A stretch of 64,000 bases of DNA from assembly GCA_965276665.1 (NCBI GenBank), contig OZ255620.1, positions 682,001-746,000 of the forward strand, in the 5' to 3' direction. Position 1 is the stretch's first letter. Each line of letters opens with the position of its first letter. The notes beneath the pieces are model-generated. The model was not told the DNA's origin and did not search any database. It saw nothing but the letters and a program-made list of their open reading frames with translations. The stretch is from CAWGJC01 sp965276665. Lineage in GTDB: Bacteria; Pseudomonadota; Alphaproteobacteria; Acetobacterales; Acetobacteraceae. Of this stretch, positions 1 to 8,899 are shown piece by piece. Made by a program: the position numbers and the translations under genes.

Positions 1-1
1 G

Positions 2-142
2 GATGCGCTCGCGCGCAGCAATCCGCAGAACCGGCTGATCCAGCCTGTCGAAATCGCCGAGACCGTGATTTTTCTATGTGGCGCGCAGGCCGCGGGGATC
101 ACCGGCCAGTCGCTGGCGCTCGCCGGCGGAGAGGTGATGTGA
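2..142 (+). CDS. SDR family oxidoreductase, C-terminal end only (cut by window edge)
   Basis: An open frame enters from the left edge and runs 46 codons to TGA at 140-142. Its end reads [20 protein letters not shown] followed by [12 protein letters not shown], the usual C-terminus of short-chain dehydrogenases (PxEIAxxVxFL...ITGQxLxxDGG). The Rossmann motif and catalytic residues lie outside the window, so the substrate cannot be read. The stop overlaps the next start (TGATG), so it is co-translated with the enoyl-CoA hydratase. By context it is probably a 3-hydroxyacyl-CoA dehydrogenase-type SDR, which is inference. Confidence 0.8.
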   Translation, partial: DALARSNPQNRLIQPVEIAETVIFLCGAQAAGITGQSLALAGGEVM

Positions 143-957
143 TGTCGATTGATCCGGCCGACTACAAAGCCGAGCAGTTTCTCTGGAGCATCGACGGCAA
201 GGTCGCGACGATCACGCTCAACCGGCCGGAACGCAAGAACCCCCTCACCTTCGAGAGCTATGCCGAACTCCGAGACCTGTTCCGCGCGCTCTCGCATGCG
301 CCCACGATCAAGGCGGTGGTGATCACCGGTGCGGGCGGGAATTTCTGCTCGGGCGGGGACGTGTTCGAGATCATCGAGCCGCTCACCCGCATGGCGATGC
401 CGGAATTGCTCGCCTTTACCCGGATGACCGGAGATCTGGTGCGCGCGATGCGCGCCTGCCCGCAGCCCGTTTTCGCCGCGGTCGAGGGCGTGTGCGCGGG
501 CGCGGGTGCGATCATCGCGATGGCGTCGGATCTGCGCTATGCCAGCGCGTCGAGCCGCACCGCCTTCCTGTTCACCCGCGTCGGGCTTGCCGGCTGCGAC
601 ATGGGCGCTTGCGCGATCCTGCCGCGGCTGATCGGTCAGGGCCGAGCCTCTGAATTGCTGTTCACCGGCCGTGCGATGAGCGGGGATGAAGGCGCGGCCT
701 GGGGATTCTTCAATACGCTGCTGCCGGAAGGCGAGGTTCTGGCCCATGCGCTGGCACAGGCGGCGCGGATCGCGGACGGCCCGAGTTTTGCGCATGGCGT
801 GACGAAGACGATGCTGCATCGCGAATGGTCGATGGATCTCGACACGGCGATCGAGCAGGAGGCGCAGGCGCAGGCGCTCTGCATGGCGACACAGGATTTC
901 CGCCGCGCCTTCGAGGCTTTCGCGGCCAGGCGGAAGCCGGAATTCCGGGGCGATTGA
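142..957 (+). CDS. Enoyl-CoA hydratase/isomerase family protein
   Basis: A 271-residue crotonase-fold protein of normal length. The two oxyanion-hole segments are visible: FCSGGD around residues 68-73 and CAGAGA around 118-123. The region that carries the second catalytic glutamate in classical hydratases reads [18 protein letters not shown] (about 148-165), so that residue is replaced. This is common in family members acting on ring-derived acyl-CoAs. The ATG at 142 overlaps the SDR stop and the stop overlaps the next ATG at 957, so the gene sits in a tight operon. Its place between an SDR and an acyl-CoA dehydrogenase suggests a beta-oxidation-like pathway for an aromatic CoA ester. Confidence 0.9.
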   Translation: MSIDPADYKAEQFLWSIDGKVATITLNRPERKNPLTFESYAELRDLFRALSHAPTIKAVVITGAGGNFCSGGDVFEIIEPLTRMAMPELLAFTRMTGDLVRAMRACPQPVFAAVEGVCAGAGAIIAMASDLRYASASSRTAFLFTRVGLAGCDMGACAILPRLIGQGRASELLFTGRAMSGDEGAAWGFFNTLLPEGEVLAHALAQAARIADGPSFAHGVTKTMLHREWSMDLDTAIEQEAQAQALCMATQDFRRAFEAFAARRKPEFRGD

Positions 958-2108
958 TGGCGCCCAGTTTCCTGGAATGGCCGTTTTTCGAGGGCCGCCA
1001 TCGCGACATCGTGGCGGAGGTTGACGCCTGGAGCGGCGCGAACCCGTCATCTCCGCACGGCGATGACGTCGACGAGATTTGCCGCGCGCTGGCGCGCAGC
1101 ATGGGGGCCGCCGGGCTGTTCCGGCATTGCGTGCCGGAGACGTCGGACACGATCGACGTGCGCGGATTGTGCCTGATCCGCGAGACGCTGGCGCGGCATG
1201 ATGCGCTGGCGGATTTCGTCTTCGCCATGCAGGGTCTCGGCACCGGCTCGATCCTGCTGCATGGCACGCCGGCGCAGCGCGCGCGTTTCCTGCCTGCGGT
1301 GCGCGATGGCAGCGCGCTCGCTGGCTTTGCGCTCTCCGAGCCGGAGGCGGGGTCGGATGTCGCGGCGATGAGCACCATTGCGAGCCGCGACGGCGAGGGG
1401 TGGCGGCTCGACGGTGAAAAGACCTGGATCTCGAATGGCGGCATTGCCGGGCATTACGTGGTCTTCGCGCGCAGCGGCGAGGCGCCGGGCACGCGCGGCA
1501 TCTCCGCTTTCGTCGTGCCGGCGGATGCGCCGGGGCTCGCGATCGCCGAACGCCTCGAGGTGATCGCGCCGCATCCGCTGGCGCGGCTGCGGTTCGATAA
1601 TTGCCGGATCGGCGGCGATGCGCTGCTCGGCGTGCCCGGTGAGGGTTTCAAGATCGCCATGCAGACACTCGATATTTTTCGCCCAACCGTCGGCGCCGCG
1701 GCGCTCGGCTTTGCGCGGCGCGCGCTCGACGCGGCGCTCTCGCATGCGATGGGACGAAAGATGTTCGGCCGGACGCTCGCCGATCTCGAGACGATTCAGG
1801 CCAAGCTCGCGGAGATGGCGACCGCGATCGACGCGGCCGCGCTGCTCGTCTATCGGGCCGCCTGGACGCGCGATGCGACGGGGCGACGGATCACCCGCGA
1901 GGCCGCGATGGCGAAGCTCACCGCCACCGAAGCGGCGCAGCGCGTGATCGACGATGCCGTGCAGATTTTTGGCGCGCAAGGTGTCGCGCGGGGCGGCGTG
2001 ACCGAATCGCTCTACCGTGAAATCCGAGCGTTGCGCATCTATGAAGGAGCGACCGAGGTGCAGAAGCTCATCATCGCCCGCACGCTGCTGCAGGCGGTGC
2101 GTGCATGA
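957..2108 (+). CDS. Acyl-CoA dehydrogenase
   Basis: A 383-residue FAD enzyme introducing a double bond into an acyl-CoA and passing electrons to ETF. The flavin-contacting stretch [12 protein letters not shown] is present. The C-terminal signature IYEGATEVQ carries the expected catalytic glutamate, near residue 363. The ATG at 957 shares a base with the hydratase stop (TGATG). An upstream in-frame start at 825 would only extend into the hydratase and was not used. The gene overlaps the following Rid gene by four bases. The acyl substrate cannot be told from sequence alone. Confidence 0.92.
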   Translation: MAPSFLEWPFFEGRHRDIVAEVDAWSGANPSSPHGDDVDEICRALARSMGAAGLFRHCVPETSDTIDVRGLCLIRETLARHDALADFVFAMQGLGTGSILLHGTPAQRARFLPAVRDGSALAGFALSEPEAGSDVAAMSTIASRDGEGWRLDGEKTWISNGGIAGHYVVFARSGEAPGTRGISAFVVPADAPGLAIAERLEVIAPHPLARLRFDNCRIGGDALLGVPGEGFKIAMQTLDIFRPTVGAAALGFARRALDAALSHAMGRKMFGRTLADLETIQAKLAEMATAIDAAALLVYRAAWTRDATGRRITREAAMAKLTATEAAQRVIDDAVQIFGAQGVARGGVTESLYREIRALRIYEGATEVQKLIIARTLLQAVRA

Positions 2109-2503
2109 GCGCCCGCGTGTTGCAGCCGGCGGGTTGGCCGCGGCCGTCAGGCTATGCCAACGGCATGCTCGCCGCGGGCGAGATCATCGTGCTGGGCGGC
2201 CAGATCGGCTGGGACGCGGAGGGGCGGTTCGCGCCCGATCTTCCCGCGCAGGTCGAGCAGGCGCTGCGCAACATCCTCGCCGTGCTCGCGGAGGCCGAGG
2301 CGGGGCCGGAGACTATCGTGCGGCTGGTCTGGTACGTGACCGACATGGCCGCCTATCGCGGCGCGCTGAAGCCGATCGGGGCGGCGTATCGCCGTGTGCT
2401 CGGGCGGCATTTTCCGGTGATGTCGGTGGTGGGGGTGGCGACATTGGTCGAGGCGGCGGCGCTGGTCGAGATCGAGGCGACGGCAGTGCGGGAGCGGCGA
2501 TGA
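2105..2503 (+). CDS. Rid family protein (RidA-like) lacking the catalytic arginine
   Basis: A 132-residue YjgF/YER057c/UK114 fold protein. The C-terminal half reads FPVMSVVGV...[13 protein letters not shown]. Classical RidA imine deaminases have PARTxV at this place, with the arginine that holds the substrate carboxylate. Here it is replaced, so simple 2-aminoacrylate deamination is unlikely. Such divergent Rid proteins occur in clusters for CoA-linked aminobenzoate breakdown, which matches the neighbours. ATG overlaps the dehydrogenase stop and its own stop overlaps the cupin start. Confidence 0.85.
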   Translation: MSARVLQPAGWPRPSGYANGMLAAGEIIVLGGQIGWDAEGRFAPDLPAQVEQALRNILAVLAEAEAGPETIVRLVWYVTDMAAYRGALKPIGAAYRRVLGRHFPVMSVVGVATLVEAAALVEIEATAVRERR

Positions 2504-2937
2504 TGGACCATGCAGGCGTGAGTGTGGCGGCCCAAGGGATCGACGGCGTCACTTGGAACATTCTCGGCCAGATCTACGTGCCGCTGCAGCATAGCGCGAG
2601 CTGCATGGCCTGGCAGGCGCATTTCCCGCCCGAGGCTTTCGTGCCGCCGCATGTGCACGCGTCGCAGGACGAATTCGTGCTCATCCAGGAGGGCAAGCTG
2701 ACCGCGGTGCTCAGCGGCACGGATCATCCGGCGGGTCCCGGCGATCTGATCCGCCTGCCGCGCGGCGAGCCGCACGGTCTGTTCAACCGCAGCGGCGCGC
2801 CGGTCACCTGCTTCTTCTGGGTGACGCCGACCGCGCGGCTCTGGGATCTCTTCGTCGCGATCGACGGGCTCACGGACAAGGCCGAGATCATGCGGCTCGC
2901 CGGCCTGCACGAGGTGAGCTTCCTGCCGCCCGATTGA
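2500..2937 (+). CDS. Cupin domain protein
   Basis: A 145-residue single-domain cupin. The metal-binding motif 1 is visible as PPHVHASQDEFVLIQEG, with two histidines and a glutamate, and motif 2 as PRGEPHGLFN, with the fourth histidine ligand. Start ATGATG at 2500/2503 overlaps the Rid stop, making it the last gene of the operon. It may be a small dioxygenase, isomerase or binding protein for a pathway intermediate. The exact reaction cannot be inferred. Confidence 0.85.
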   Translation: MMDHAGVSVAAQGIDGVTWNILGQIYVPLQHSASCMAWQAHFPPEAFVPPHVHASQDEFVLIQEGKLTAVLSGTDHPAGPGDLIRLPRGEPHGLFNRSGAPVTCFFWVTPTARLWDLFVAIDGLTDKAEIMRLAGLHEVSFLPPD

Positions 2938-2944
2938 GCCGGGA

Positions 2945-4204
2945 TCAGCGCATGGTGAGCTGAAAGTTGTTGACCTGCTCTTTCGCGAAGCCCGCCATCG
3001 TCGCGTAGCCGCGCACGATCGCCTCGCGCTCGGCGTGCTCCATGACCGTCTCGATATCGGAAAACCCGTCCGGGGCGCGCGCCTCGATCGCGTCGATCAC
3101 CCGCTCCGGGCCGCCGCGGCGGTTGCTGAGCACGATCTCCGAGGTCGGCGGCCGGCGCTCCGCCTCATAGGCGGCGAGCGCCGTCGCGACATCCGGGTTG
3201 GCGGCGAGATGGCGGCCGAGCGCCACGGCATCCAGCACCGCCTGGCTCGCGCCGTTCGAGCCCACCGGATACATCGGATGCGCGGCGTCGCCGAGCAGCG
3301 TCACCCGGCCGGCGGACCAGCGCGCCAGAGGGTCGCGGTCGCAGCAGGGATATTCCCAGAACGTGCCGGTCGCCTCGATCAGCGCGAGCGGGTCGACGAA
3401 ATCGAGGCGGAACCGGTCCCGCACGAAGGGCAGCAGATCGGCGAGGGTTCCAGGGCGGTTCCAATCCTCGCGGCGCGGCGGCGGCGTGCGGCCATCCGCG
3501 ATGCGCGCCATCACCGCCCAGTTGGTGAGCCGCGTCGCCGGCCGGTCCGGATCGGCTGCGATCGGGTAGAAGACGAATTTCGCCGCATTGCCGCCGGAGA
3601 TCACCATGGTGCGGCCATCCTCGTGGACCGGCCATTCCGTGGCGCCGCGCCAGAGCATGATGCCGGACCAGGCGGGCGGCCCCTCGCCCGGGTTGAGCCG
3701 GGCGCGAACCACCGAGTGGATGCCGTCCGCGCCGATCAGCGCGGCACCCTCCTCCGAGACGATCCGGCCATCGAGCTGGGCGAAGCGCGCGCGCACGCCG
3801 CGATCGTTCGCCGAAAAATCGATCAGCCGATGGCCGGTGCGCACCCCGTCCGCACCAAGTCGCTCGCGTAAGGCGGCGCGCAGCACGCCGTGCAGCCGGC
3901 CGCGATGGATCGAGAATTGCGGCGCGTCGAACCCCGCATCCACGCCCCGCAACTCCTCCCACACGCTCTGGCCGAAGCGGTTGGCGTAGATCAGCCGGCG
4001 GGTGCGGATGCCGGCCCGGTCGAGCGCCGGCAGCAGGCCGAGCTCGCCGAGCGCGCGGATCGCATGCGGGAGGGTGTTGATGCCGACGCCGAGCTCGCGG
4101 AGCTCCCGCGTCTGCTCGAACACGCGGCACGGGATCCCGGCCGCGTGCAGCGAGAGCGCCGCCGCCAGGCCACCGATACCGCCGCCCGCGATCAGGACCG
4201 TCAT
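2945..4204 (-). CDS. FAD-dependent monooxygenase (UbiH/salicylate hydroxylase-like)
   Basis: A 419-residue group A flavoprotein monooxygenase. The N-terminal FAD-binding GGGIGG is at residues 7-12. The second FAD signature GDAAHPMYPVGSNGASQAV lies around residue 310. These enzymes use NAD(P)H and oxygen to hydroxylate aromatic rings. The gene converges on the aromatic-CoA operon with seven bases between stops, so it is not co-transcribed with it. It follows petA on the minus strand after a 52-base gap. Substrate is not determined; hydroxybenzoate-like compounds are plausible. Confidence 0.85.
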   Translation of the reverse strand: MTVLIAGGGIGGLAAALSLHAAGIPCRVFEQTRELRELGVGINTLPHAIRALGELGLLPALDRAGIRTRRLIYANRFGQSVWEELRGVDAGFDAPQFSIHRGRLHGVLRAALRERLGADGVRTGHRLIDFSANDRGVRARFAQLDGRIVSEEGAALIGADGIHSVVRARLNPGEGPPAWSGIMLWRGATEWPVHEDGRTMVISGGNAAKFVFYPIAADPDRPATRLTNWAVMARIADGRTPPPRREDWNRPGTLADLLPFVRDRFRLDFVDPLALIEATGTFWEYPCCDRDPLARWSAGRVTLLGDAAHPMYPVGSNGASQAVLDAVALGRHLAANPDVATALAAYEAERRPPTSEIVLSNRRGGPERVIDAIEARAPDGFSDIETVMEHAEREAIVRGYATMAGFAKEQVNNFQLTMR

Positions 4205-4256
4205 CGCGGAATTTCACTCCCGCGGGGCGGCCCTCCGCAAGGGCGGCGGCGAAAAG

Positions 4257-4928
4257 CTAGATCTGGACGACCGAGTTCAAGTCGAAGGTCTGGCCGGGCG
4301 GGTTCTCGCCGATCCTTGCGGTCTTCGGATTGGTGAAATTATAGGGCGGCACCGGCAGGTTGTACGGCGCCGGCACGCCCGAATAGACCCGGCCGGCGAG
4401 GTCGTATTTCGAGCCGTGGCAGGGGCAGAGATAGCCGCCGGGCCAGTTCGGCGCCGGGTCGGTGGCCGAGACATTCGGGAAGAAGCCCGGCACGCAGCCG
4501 AGATGGGTGCAGATGCCGACCAGGATCGAATATTGCGGGTTGATCGACCGGTGCCAGTTCTGCGCGTAAGGCGGCTGCTGCATGACGCGCGAGTTCGGGT
4601 CGCTCAGGATGCGGAGCACCTTCGGGTCCTGCAGCGTCTTCACCGCCTCCGGGGTGCGGTTCACCACGAAGATCGGCTTGCCGCGCCACACCACGATGAT
4701 CTGCTGACCGGGCTGCAGCTTGCTGAGATCGACCTCGATCGGCTCGCCGGCGGCCAGCGTGTCGGCGGCCGGCTCCATCGTGTCGATCAGCGCCCAGGCA
4801 AAGGCGCCCCCGGCGATCACCGCGCCGGAGATGGCGATGAGCTTCAGCAGGTCGCGACGGACCACTCCATCGGCCCCGTGCGCGGCGGCTCCATGCGCGG
4901 CGGCAGGCGGGTGCGTCGTCGTGGACAT
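4257..4928 (-). CDS. petA: Ubiquinol-cytochrome c reductase Rieske iron-sulfur subunit
   Basis: A 223-residue Rieske protein of cytochrome bc1. A single membrane anchor (about residues 27-50) is preceded by RRD as in Tat-exported Rieske subunits. The cluster ligands are in box I CTHLGC (C140, H142) and box II CPCHGS (C168, H171), with the disulfide pair C145/C170. ATG at 4928 follows AGGAGA. An upstream in-frame start at 5075 has no ribosome site. Cytochrome b and c1 genes normally follow, but here the next gene is an unrelated monooxygenase, so petB and petC must be elsewhere or missing. Confidence 0.93.
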   Translation of the reverse strand: MSTTTHPPAAAHGAAAHGADGVVRRDLLKLIAISGAVIAGGAFAWALIDTMEPAADTLAAGEPIEVDLSKLQPGQQIIVVWRGKPIFVVNRTPEAVKTLQDPKVLRILSDPNSRVMQQPPYAQNWHRSINPQYSILVGICTHLGCVPGFFPNVSATDPAPNWPGGYLCPCHGSKYDLAGRVYSGVPAPYNLPVPPYNFTNPKTARIGENPPGQTFDLNSVVQI

Positions 4929-5093
4929 GCGGCAGTCTCCTGTTGCCCCGCCCGGGCACGCGCCGGGGCGTTCGGTCTCTGGGCCGGCGCAAACTGCCGC
5001 ACGCGGCGCGGCTTGGGAAGTGTCGGCGTGCCGCAGCGCGGCAAAATCCGCCAAGCTTGTGATAGATCGGGGCAAAGCGGCGGAGGCGGAGCG

Positions 5094-5537
5094 ATGGACG
5101 GAACGAGGGAACAGCCGGGACCGCGCGGCGAGATCGCCACGCGCACCCTGGCGATGCCGGCCAACACCAACCCGGCCGGCGACATTTTCGGCGGCTGGAT
5201 CATGTCGCTGATGGACCTCGCCGCGGGGATGACGGCGACGGCGCGGGCGCGCGGGCGGGTGGTGACCGCCGCGGTCTCCGACTTGGCTTTCCTGCAGCCG
5301 GTGAAGGTGGGGGACGCGGTGTGCTGCTACACCGAGATCCTCCGCATCGGGCGGAGCTCGATGCGGCTCGGCGTCGAGGTCTGGGTGCTGCGGCGCGGCC
5401 AGCCGCCCCGCATCAAGGTGACGGAGGCGGCCTTCACGCTGGTGGCGGTGGACGGGGCCGGCAAGCCGCGCGCCCTGCCGGCGCTAGAAATGCAGGGTCG
5501 GCGCCAGGATGTGGACGATCAGCAGGGCGAGAAATAG
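5094..5537 (+). CDS. Acyl-CoA thioesterase, YciA-like hotdog protein
   Basis: A 147-residue hotdog-fold thioesterase. The motif NTNPAGDIFGGWIMSLMDLA is the active-site segment of the YciA/BFIT group, with the conserved aspartate in the helix. ATG at 5094 follows GGAGG. It is transcribed divergently from petA, and its last 54 bases overlap the convergent membrane protein gene at 5484. It probably hydrolyses acyl-CoAs to recycle free CoA. Confidence 0.88.
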   Translation: MDGTREQPGPRGEIATRTLAMPANTNPAGDIFGGWIMSLMDLAAGMTATARARGRVVTAAVSDLAFLQPVKVGDAVCCYTEILRIGRSSMRLGVEVWVLRRGQPPRIKVTEAAFTLVAVDGAGKPRALPALEMQGRRQDVDDQQGEK

Positions 5538-5762
5538 CACGATCAGCAGCCGCACCACCCCGCCCATCAGCCGCAGCGCGGCCAACAGGAACAGCACCGC
5601 GACCACGATCATGATGATCGGCTGCAACTGGCCGCTCACCCCGGCGGCGGTGAGCTGGGCGGCAAGCCACCCCTCCAGCAACGCCAGTCCATGCATGACG
5701 AGGTCAAACAAGTTGACCAGCAGGGTCAGGAAAGCGTTGACGATCTGATGCACCTGGTCCAC
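5484..5762 (-). CDS. Small hydrophobic membrane protein, unknown function
   Basis: A 92-residue protein with an amphipathic N-terminal stretch and one or two strongly hydrophobic helices (about residues 48-85, IIMIVVAVLFLLAALRLMGG and beyond). No enzymatic motif is seen. Its 3' end overlaps the thioesterase 3' end by 54 bases. That overlap, a start just beyond Ldh and the membrane-like composition support a real gene, but it is not recognised. Confidence 0.6.
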   Translation of the reverse strand: MDQVHQIVNAFLTLLVNLFDLVMHGLALLEGWLAAQLTAAGVSGQLQPIIMIVVAVLFLLAALRLMGGVVRLLIVLFLALLIVHILAPTLHF

Positions 5763-5771
5763 GGGCGCGGC

Positions 5772-6839
5772 TCAGTTCTTCATCGCGACGGCGTCGAGCT
5801 CGGCCCGGGCGATGCCGAGCTCCGCCGCCGCCTCGGCGATCTGCTGCCAGGTGGTGGGATCGACCTCGATGCCCTCCCGCCGGCGGCTTTCGGCCAGGCG
5901 CCGCTCCGGCTCGCCGGGCAACAGGATCTCGTCGAAGCCCGGCGCCACCCGCGACCCTCGGACATGCGCGCCGACCGCCGCCACGTCCTGCTTGAGGGTG
6001 GCCGGGTCGCCGAGCCGGGAGGCGTCGATCACCGTCGCCAGCATGCTGTTGAGCGTCGCGCCATGCGGCGGCTGGTCCGCGCGATGGCCGCCGGCGATCG
6101 CGCCCGCCATCACCTCGCACATCACCGCGAGCCCCGATCCCTTGTGCCGGCCGAAGGAGAGCAGCGCGCCCTCGGCCCGGGTGAACAGCGCCTCGGGGTC
6201 GGTGGTCTGGTTGCCCTCGGCATCGATCACCGAATCCGCCGGCACCTGCATTCCCTTGTTGCGGGCGACGCGCGCCTTGCCGAAGGCGATGGTGGTGGTC
6301 GCCATGTCGAGCATCATGCCAGGCCCGTCCTCGCCCGGCACCGCGGCGCAGAACGGGTTGGTGCCGAGCCGCGCCTCCCCGCACCCCCAGGGCGCCTGCC
6401 AGTTGGTGCCGTCCGCCACGTTGACGAAGCCGGTGAACACCATGCCGGCCCTCGCCGCGAGCTCGCCATAGGTGCCGATCCGGCCGATATGCGAGCTGTT
6501 GCGGAGCGCGAGCACGCAGGCGCCGACCTCGCGCGCGCGGGCCACCGCCCGGCGCACCGCCTCCGCCGCCATCCGCTGGCCGAACCCGCGCTGCGCGTCC
6601 AGCACCAGCACCGCGCCGAAATCGGTCACGGTGCGCAAGCTCTGGTTCGGCACCAGCAGCCCCGCGCGAAACCCCTTCACATAGGCCGGCAGCATGCCGA
6701 CCCCGTGGCTGTCATGGCCGGCGAGATTGGCGCGGACGAGGTGGTCGGCGACCTCCGCCGTCTCCTCCGTGTCGCTGCCCATGCGGCTGACGATCAGCGT
6801 GGTGGCGGCCGAGAGCGATTCGGGCGTGAAGCGCGGCAT
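5772..6839 (-). CDS. Ldh family oxidoreductase (malate/L-lactate/ureidoglycolate dehydrogenase type)
   Basis: A 355-residue member of the NAD(P)-dependent dehydrogenase family that lacks a classical Rossmann fold. Recognisable pieces are the N-terminal HDSHGVGMLPAY, the NSSHIGRIGTYGE segment with the catalytic histidine, and GTNPFCAAVPG. ATG at 6839 is preceded by AGAAGGA. Members reduce 2-oxoacids or imino acids, and specificity cannot be read. It is probably followed in the same transcript by the small membrane protein. Confidence 0.88.
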   Translation of the reverse strand: MPRFTPESLSAATTLIVSRMGSDTEETAEVADHLVRANLAGHDSHGVGMLPAYVKGFRAGLLVPNQSLRTVTDFGAVLVLDAQRGFGQRMAAEAVRRAVARAREVGACVLALRNSSHIGRIGTYGELAARAGMVFTGFVNVADGTNWQAPWGCGEARLGTNPFCAAVPGEDGPGMMLDMATTTIAFGKARVARNKGMQVPADSVIDAEGNQTTDPEALFTRAEGALLSFGRHKGSGLAVMCEVMAGAIAGGHRADQPPHGATLNSMLATVIDASRLGDPATLKQDVAAVGAHVRGSRVAPGFDEILLPGEPERRLAESRRREGIEVDPTTWQQIAEAAAELGIARAELDAVAMKN

Positions 6840-6884
6840 GCAAGGTCCTTCTGAGAGTTTCAGCCTTGGGAGTCTCGACGGAAA

Positions 6885-7757
6885 TCAGCCGAGGAATTCG
6901 GGCTCGGGCAGGCCGGTGACGCCGGGGCGCACCGCGAACAGCCCGCCGGCCAGCGGCTCGGCGGCCAGGCGCTCGGGCGGCAGGTTCTGCCGCGCCGTGG
7001 TGATGTAGAGCGTGTCGAGCGCCGCCCCGCCGAAGCCGCAGCTCGTCACCTGCGAGGCCGGAATCGCGATCACCCGATCGACCCGCCCGTCCGGCCGGTA
7101 GCGCACCACCCGCCCGCCGCCGTACTCGGCATTCCATAGGCAGCCCTCCGCATCGACGGTCGAACCGTCGGGCCTTCCCTTGCCGGCGGTGAGGTCGGCG
7201 AACAGGCGGGGCTCGCCCAGCGTCCCGTCATCGAGGTCGAAGGGGAAGGCGAGGATCTGCGCGGTCGGCGTGTCGGCGAAATACATCACCCGGTCGTCCG
7301 GGCTCCAGCTGATGCTGTTCGGCGTGGTGATCGCGCTCCGCATCACCGTGCAGGCACCGTCCGGGTCGAGCCGGTAGAGCGCGCCGAACGGGCCGCGCGC
7401 CCCGGTGCTCATGGTGCCGGACCAGTAGCGGCCGCGGCGGTCGCTGCGCCCGTCATTGAAGCGATTGTCCGGCAGATGGCCCTCCGGATCGTGCAGCGGT
7501 TCAAGCACGCCGGATGCGTGGTCGCACCGGTGGAACCCGTCCCGCATCGCCGCCAGCAACCCGCCCGTCGAGCGCAGCCCGACGCTGCCGACCTCCCGCG
7601 GCATCGGCGCGCTCCGCACCCGTCCGGTCGCCGGATCGAGCCGATGGATGGCCGGGCCGCGAATGTCGATCCAGTAGAGCGCCTGCTCGCGCACGCTCCA
7701 GACCGGGCATTCGCCCAGCATGTCGGGTCCCGCCACCACGCATTCCAGCTCGGCCAT
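6885..7757 (-). CDS. SMP-30/gluconolactonase/LRE family protein
   Basis: A 290-residue six-bladed beta-propeller. Motifs ECPVWS near the N-terminus (metal glutamate), LPDNRFNDGRSDRRGRYW (central asparagine) and SWSPDDRVMYFADT (catalytic aspartate) are intact. Members are divalent-metal lactonases, often for aldonolactones in sugar oxidation. It lies 45 bases upstream of the Ldh-family gene, so the two may form a sugar-acid pathway pair. The promoter region is shared with the divergent ABC permease genes. Confidence 0.88.
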   Translation of the reverse strand: MAELECVVAGPDMLGECPVWSVREQALYWIDIRGPAIHRLDPATGRVRSAPMPREVGSVGLRSTGGLLAAMRDGFHRCDHASGVLEPLHDPEGHLPDNRFNDGRSDRRGRYWSGTMSTGARGPFGALYRLDPDGACTVMRSAITTPNSISWSPDDRVMYFADTPTAQILAFPFDLDDGTLGEPRLFADLTAGKGRPDGSTVDAEGCLWNAEYGGGRVVRYRPDGRVDRVIAIPASQVTSCGFGGAALDTLYITTARQNLPPERLAAEPLAGGLFAVRPGVTGLPEPEFLG

Positions 7758-7809
7758 CGCCGCCCATCCCCCCTTCTTCCCGGCGTACTACCGGCGCGCG
7801 GCTTCCGCC

Positions 7810-7835
7810 TGTCAAGCAGCAGGGCGGCGTTGACA
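7810..7835. promoter_or_regulatory. Divergent promoter region with a symmetrical TGTCAA-N14-TTGACA dyad
   Basis: Between the divergent SMP-30 gene (start 7757) and dppB-like gene (start 7885) two perfect TTGACA hexamers face outward, one per strand (7810-7815 minus, 7830-7835 plus), 14 bases apart. Each could be a -35 box for its side. Good -10 boxes are not clear (CTTGCT at 7854 on plus). The symmetry could also be an operator. Weak call. Confidence 0.35.
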
Positions 7836-7884
7836 GCGCCCCCCGCGTGCCCGCTTGCTGGCCGCCTAATGCCGGGGAGGATCG

Positions 7885-8889
7885 ATGGGGACGTATGTCG
7901 CGCGACGGCTGTGGCAGCTCGTCATCGTGCTGTTCGGCGTGAGCGTCGTCGTCTTCGTCACCATGCACCTGCTGCCGGGCGACGTCGCCCAGCTCCTGCT
8001 CGGCGACAAGGCGACCGCCGAACAACTCGCCCGGCTGCGCGCCCAGCTCGGGCTCGACCAGCCGATCTGGGTGCAATACGCCGACTTCCTGCTCGGCGCG
8101 CTGCGCGGCGATTTCGGCACCTCGCTCTCCACCAACCACCCGGCGCTCGACGACGTGCTGGTCGCCTTTCCCGTCACCCTGCAGCTCACCCTCGCCTCGC
8201 TCGCGCTGGCCTGCCTCGCCGGCGTGCCGCTCGGCGTGATCTCCGCGGTGCGCCAGGGCTCGCGGCTCGACGCGGCGGTGATGACGCTGACGCTGTTCGG
8301 CGTCTCGATGCCGATCTTCTGGCTCGGCCTGATGCTGCTGATCCTGTTCGCCGCCCTGCTCGGCTGGGTGCCGATCGGCGGCCTGATGCCGGTGGGCATG
8401 GACCCGCCGCGCATCACCGGCATGAGCATCCCCGACAGCATCCTGTCCGGCCAACCCGCAATGATCTGGGAGAGCATCCACCACATGATCCTGCCGGCCG
8501 TCACGCTGGCCACCGTGCCGATCGCGCTGATCACCCGCATCACCCGCGCCGAGGTGCTCGCCGCCTCCGTGCTCGACCACGTGCGCACCGCTCGCGCCAA
8601 GGGCCTCTCCGGCACCCGCATCGTGCTGCGCCACGTGCTGCGCAACGCGGCCATCCCGATCGTCACCGTCATCGGCCTGCAGCTCGGCCTGCTGCTCTCC
8701 GGCGCGGTGCTCACCGAGACCATCTTCTCACTGCCGGGGCTCGGCCGGCTGATGGTCGATTCCATCCTCTCGCGTGACTACCCGGTGGTGCAGGCGGGCG
8801 CGCTGTTCATCGCCACGCTGTTCGTCGCCATCAACCTCGTGGTCGATCTCAGCTACGCCGTGCTCGACCCTCGGATCAGCCGCGCGTGA
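7885..8889 (+). CDS. Peptide/nickel-type ABC transporter permease (DppB-like)
   Basis: A 334-residue inner-membrane permease with about six transmembrane helices. The EAA loop that contacts the ATPase is visible as ARAKGLSGTRIVLRHVLRNA around residues 240-260. Start ATG at 7885 is preceded by GGGGAGG. The partner permease follows after ten bases. Substrates of the family are oligopeptides, but also nickel, sugars or other solutes. Confidence 0.92.
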   Translation: MGTYVARRLWQLVIVLFGVSVVVFVTMHLLPGDVAQLLLGDKATAEQLARLRAQLGLDQPIWVQYADFLLGALRGDFGTSLSTNHPALDDVLVAFPVTLQLTLASLALACLAGVPLGVISAVRQGSRLDAAVMTLTLFGVSMPIFWLGLMLLILFAALLGWVPIGGLMPVGMDPPRITGMSIPDSILSGQPAMIWESIHHMILPAVTLATVPIALITRITRAEVLAASVLDHVRTARAKGLSGTRIVLRHVLRNAAIPIVTVIGLQLGLLLSGAVLTETIFSLPGLGRLMVDSILSRDYPVVQAGALFIATLFVAINLVVDLSYAVLDPRISRA

Positions 8890-8899
8890 GGAGGGACGC

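Noticed and set aside
4002..5075. Long plus-strand frame opposite the Rieske gene
   Set aside because: Only its last part (from 5094) is the thioesterase; the rest is antisense to petA and has no ribosome site.
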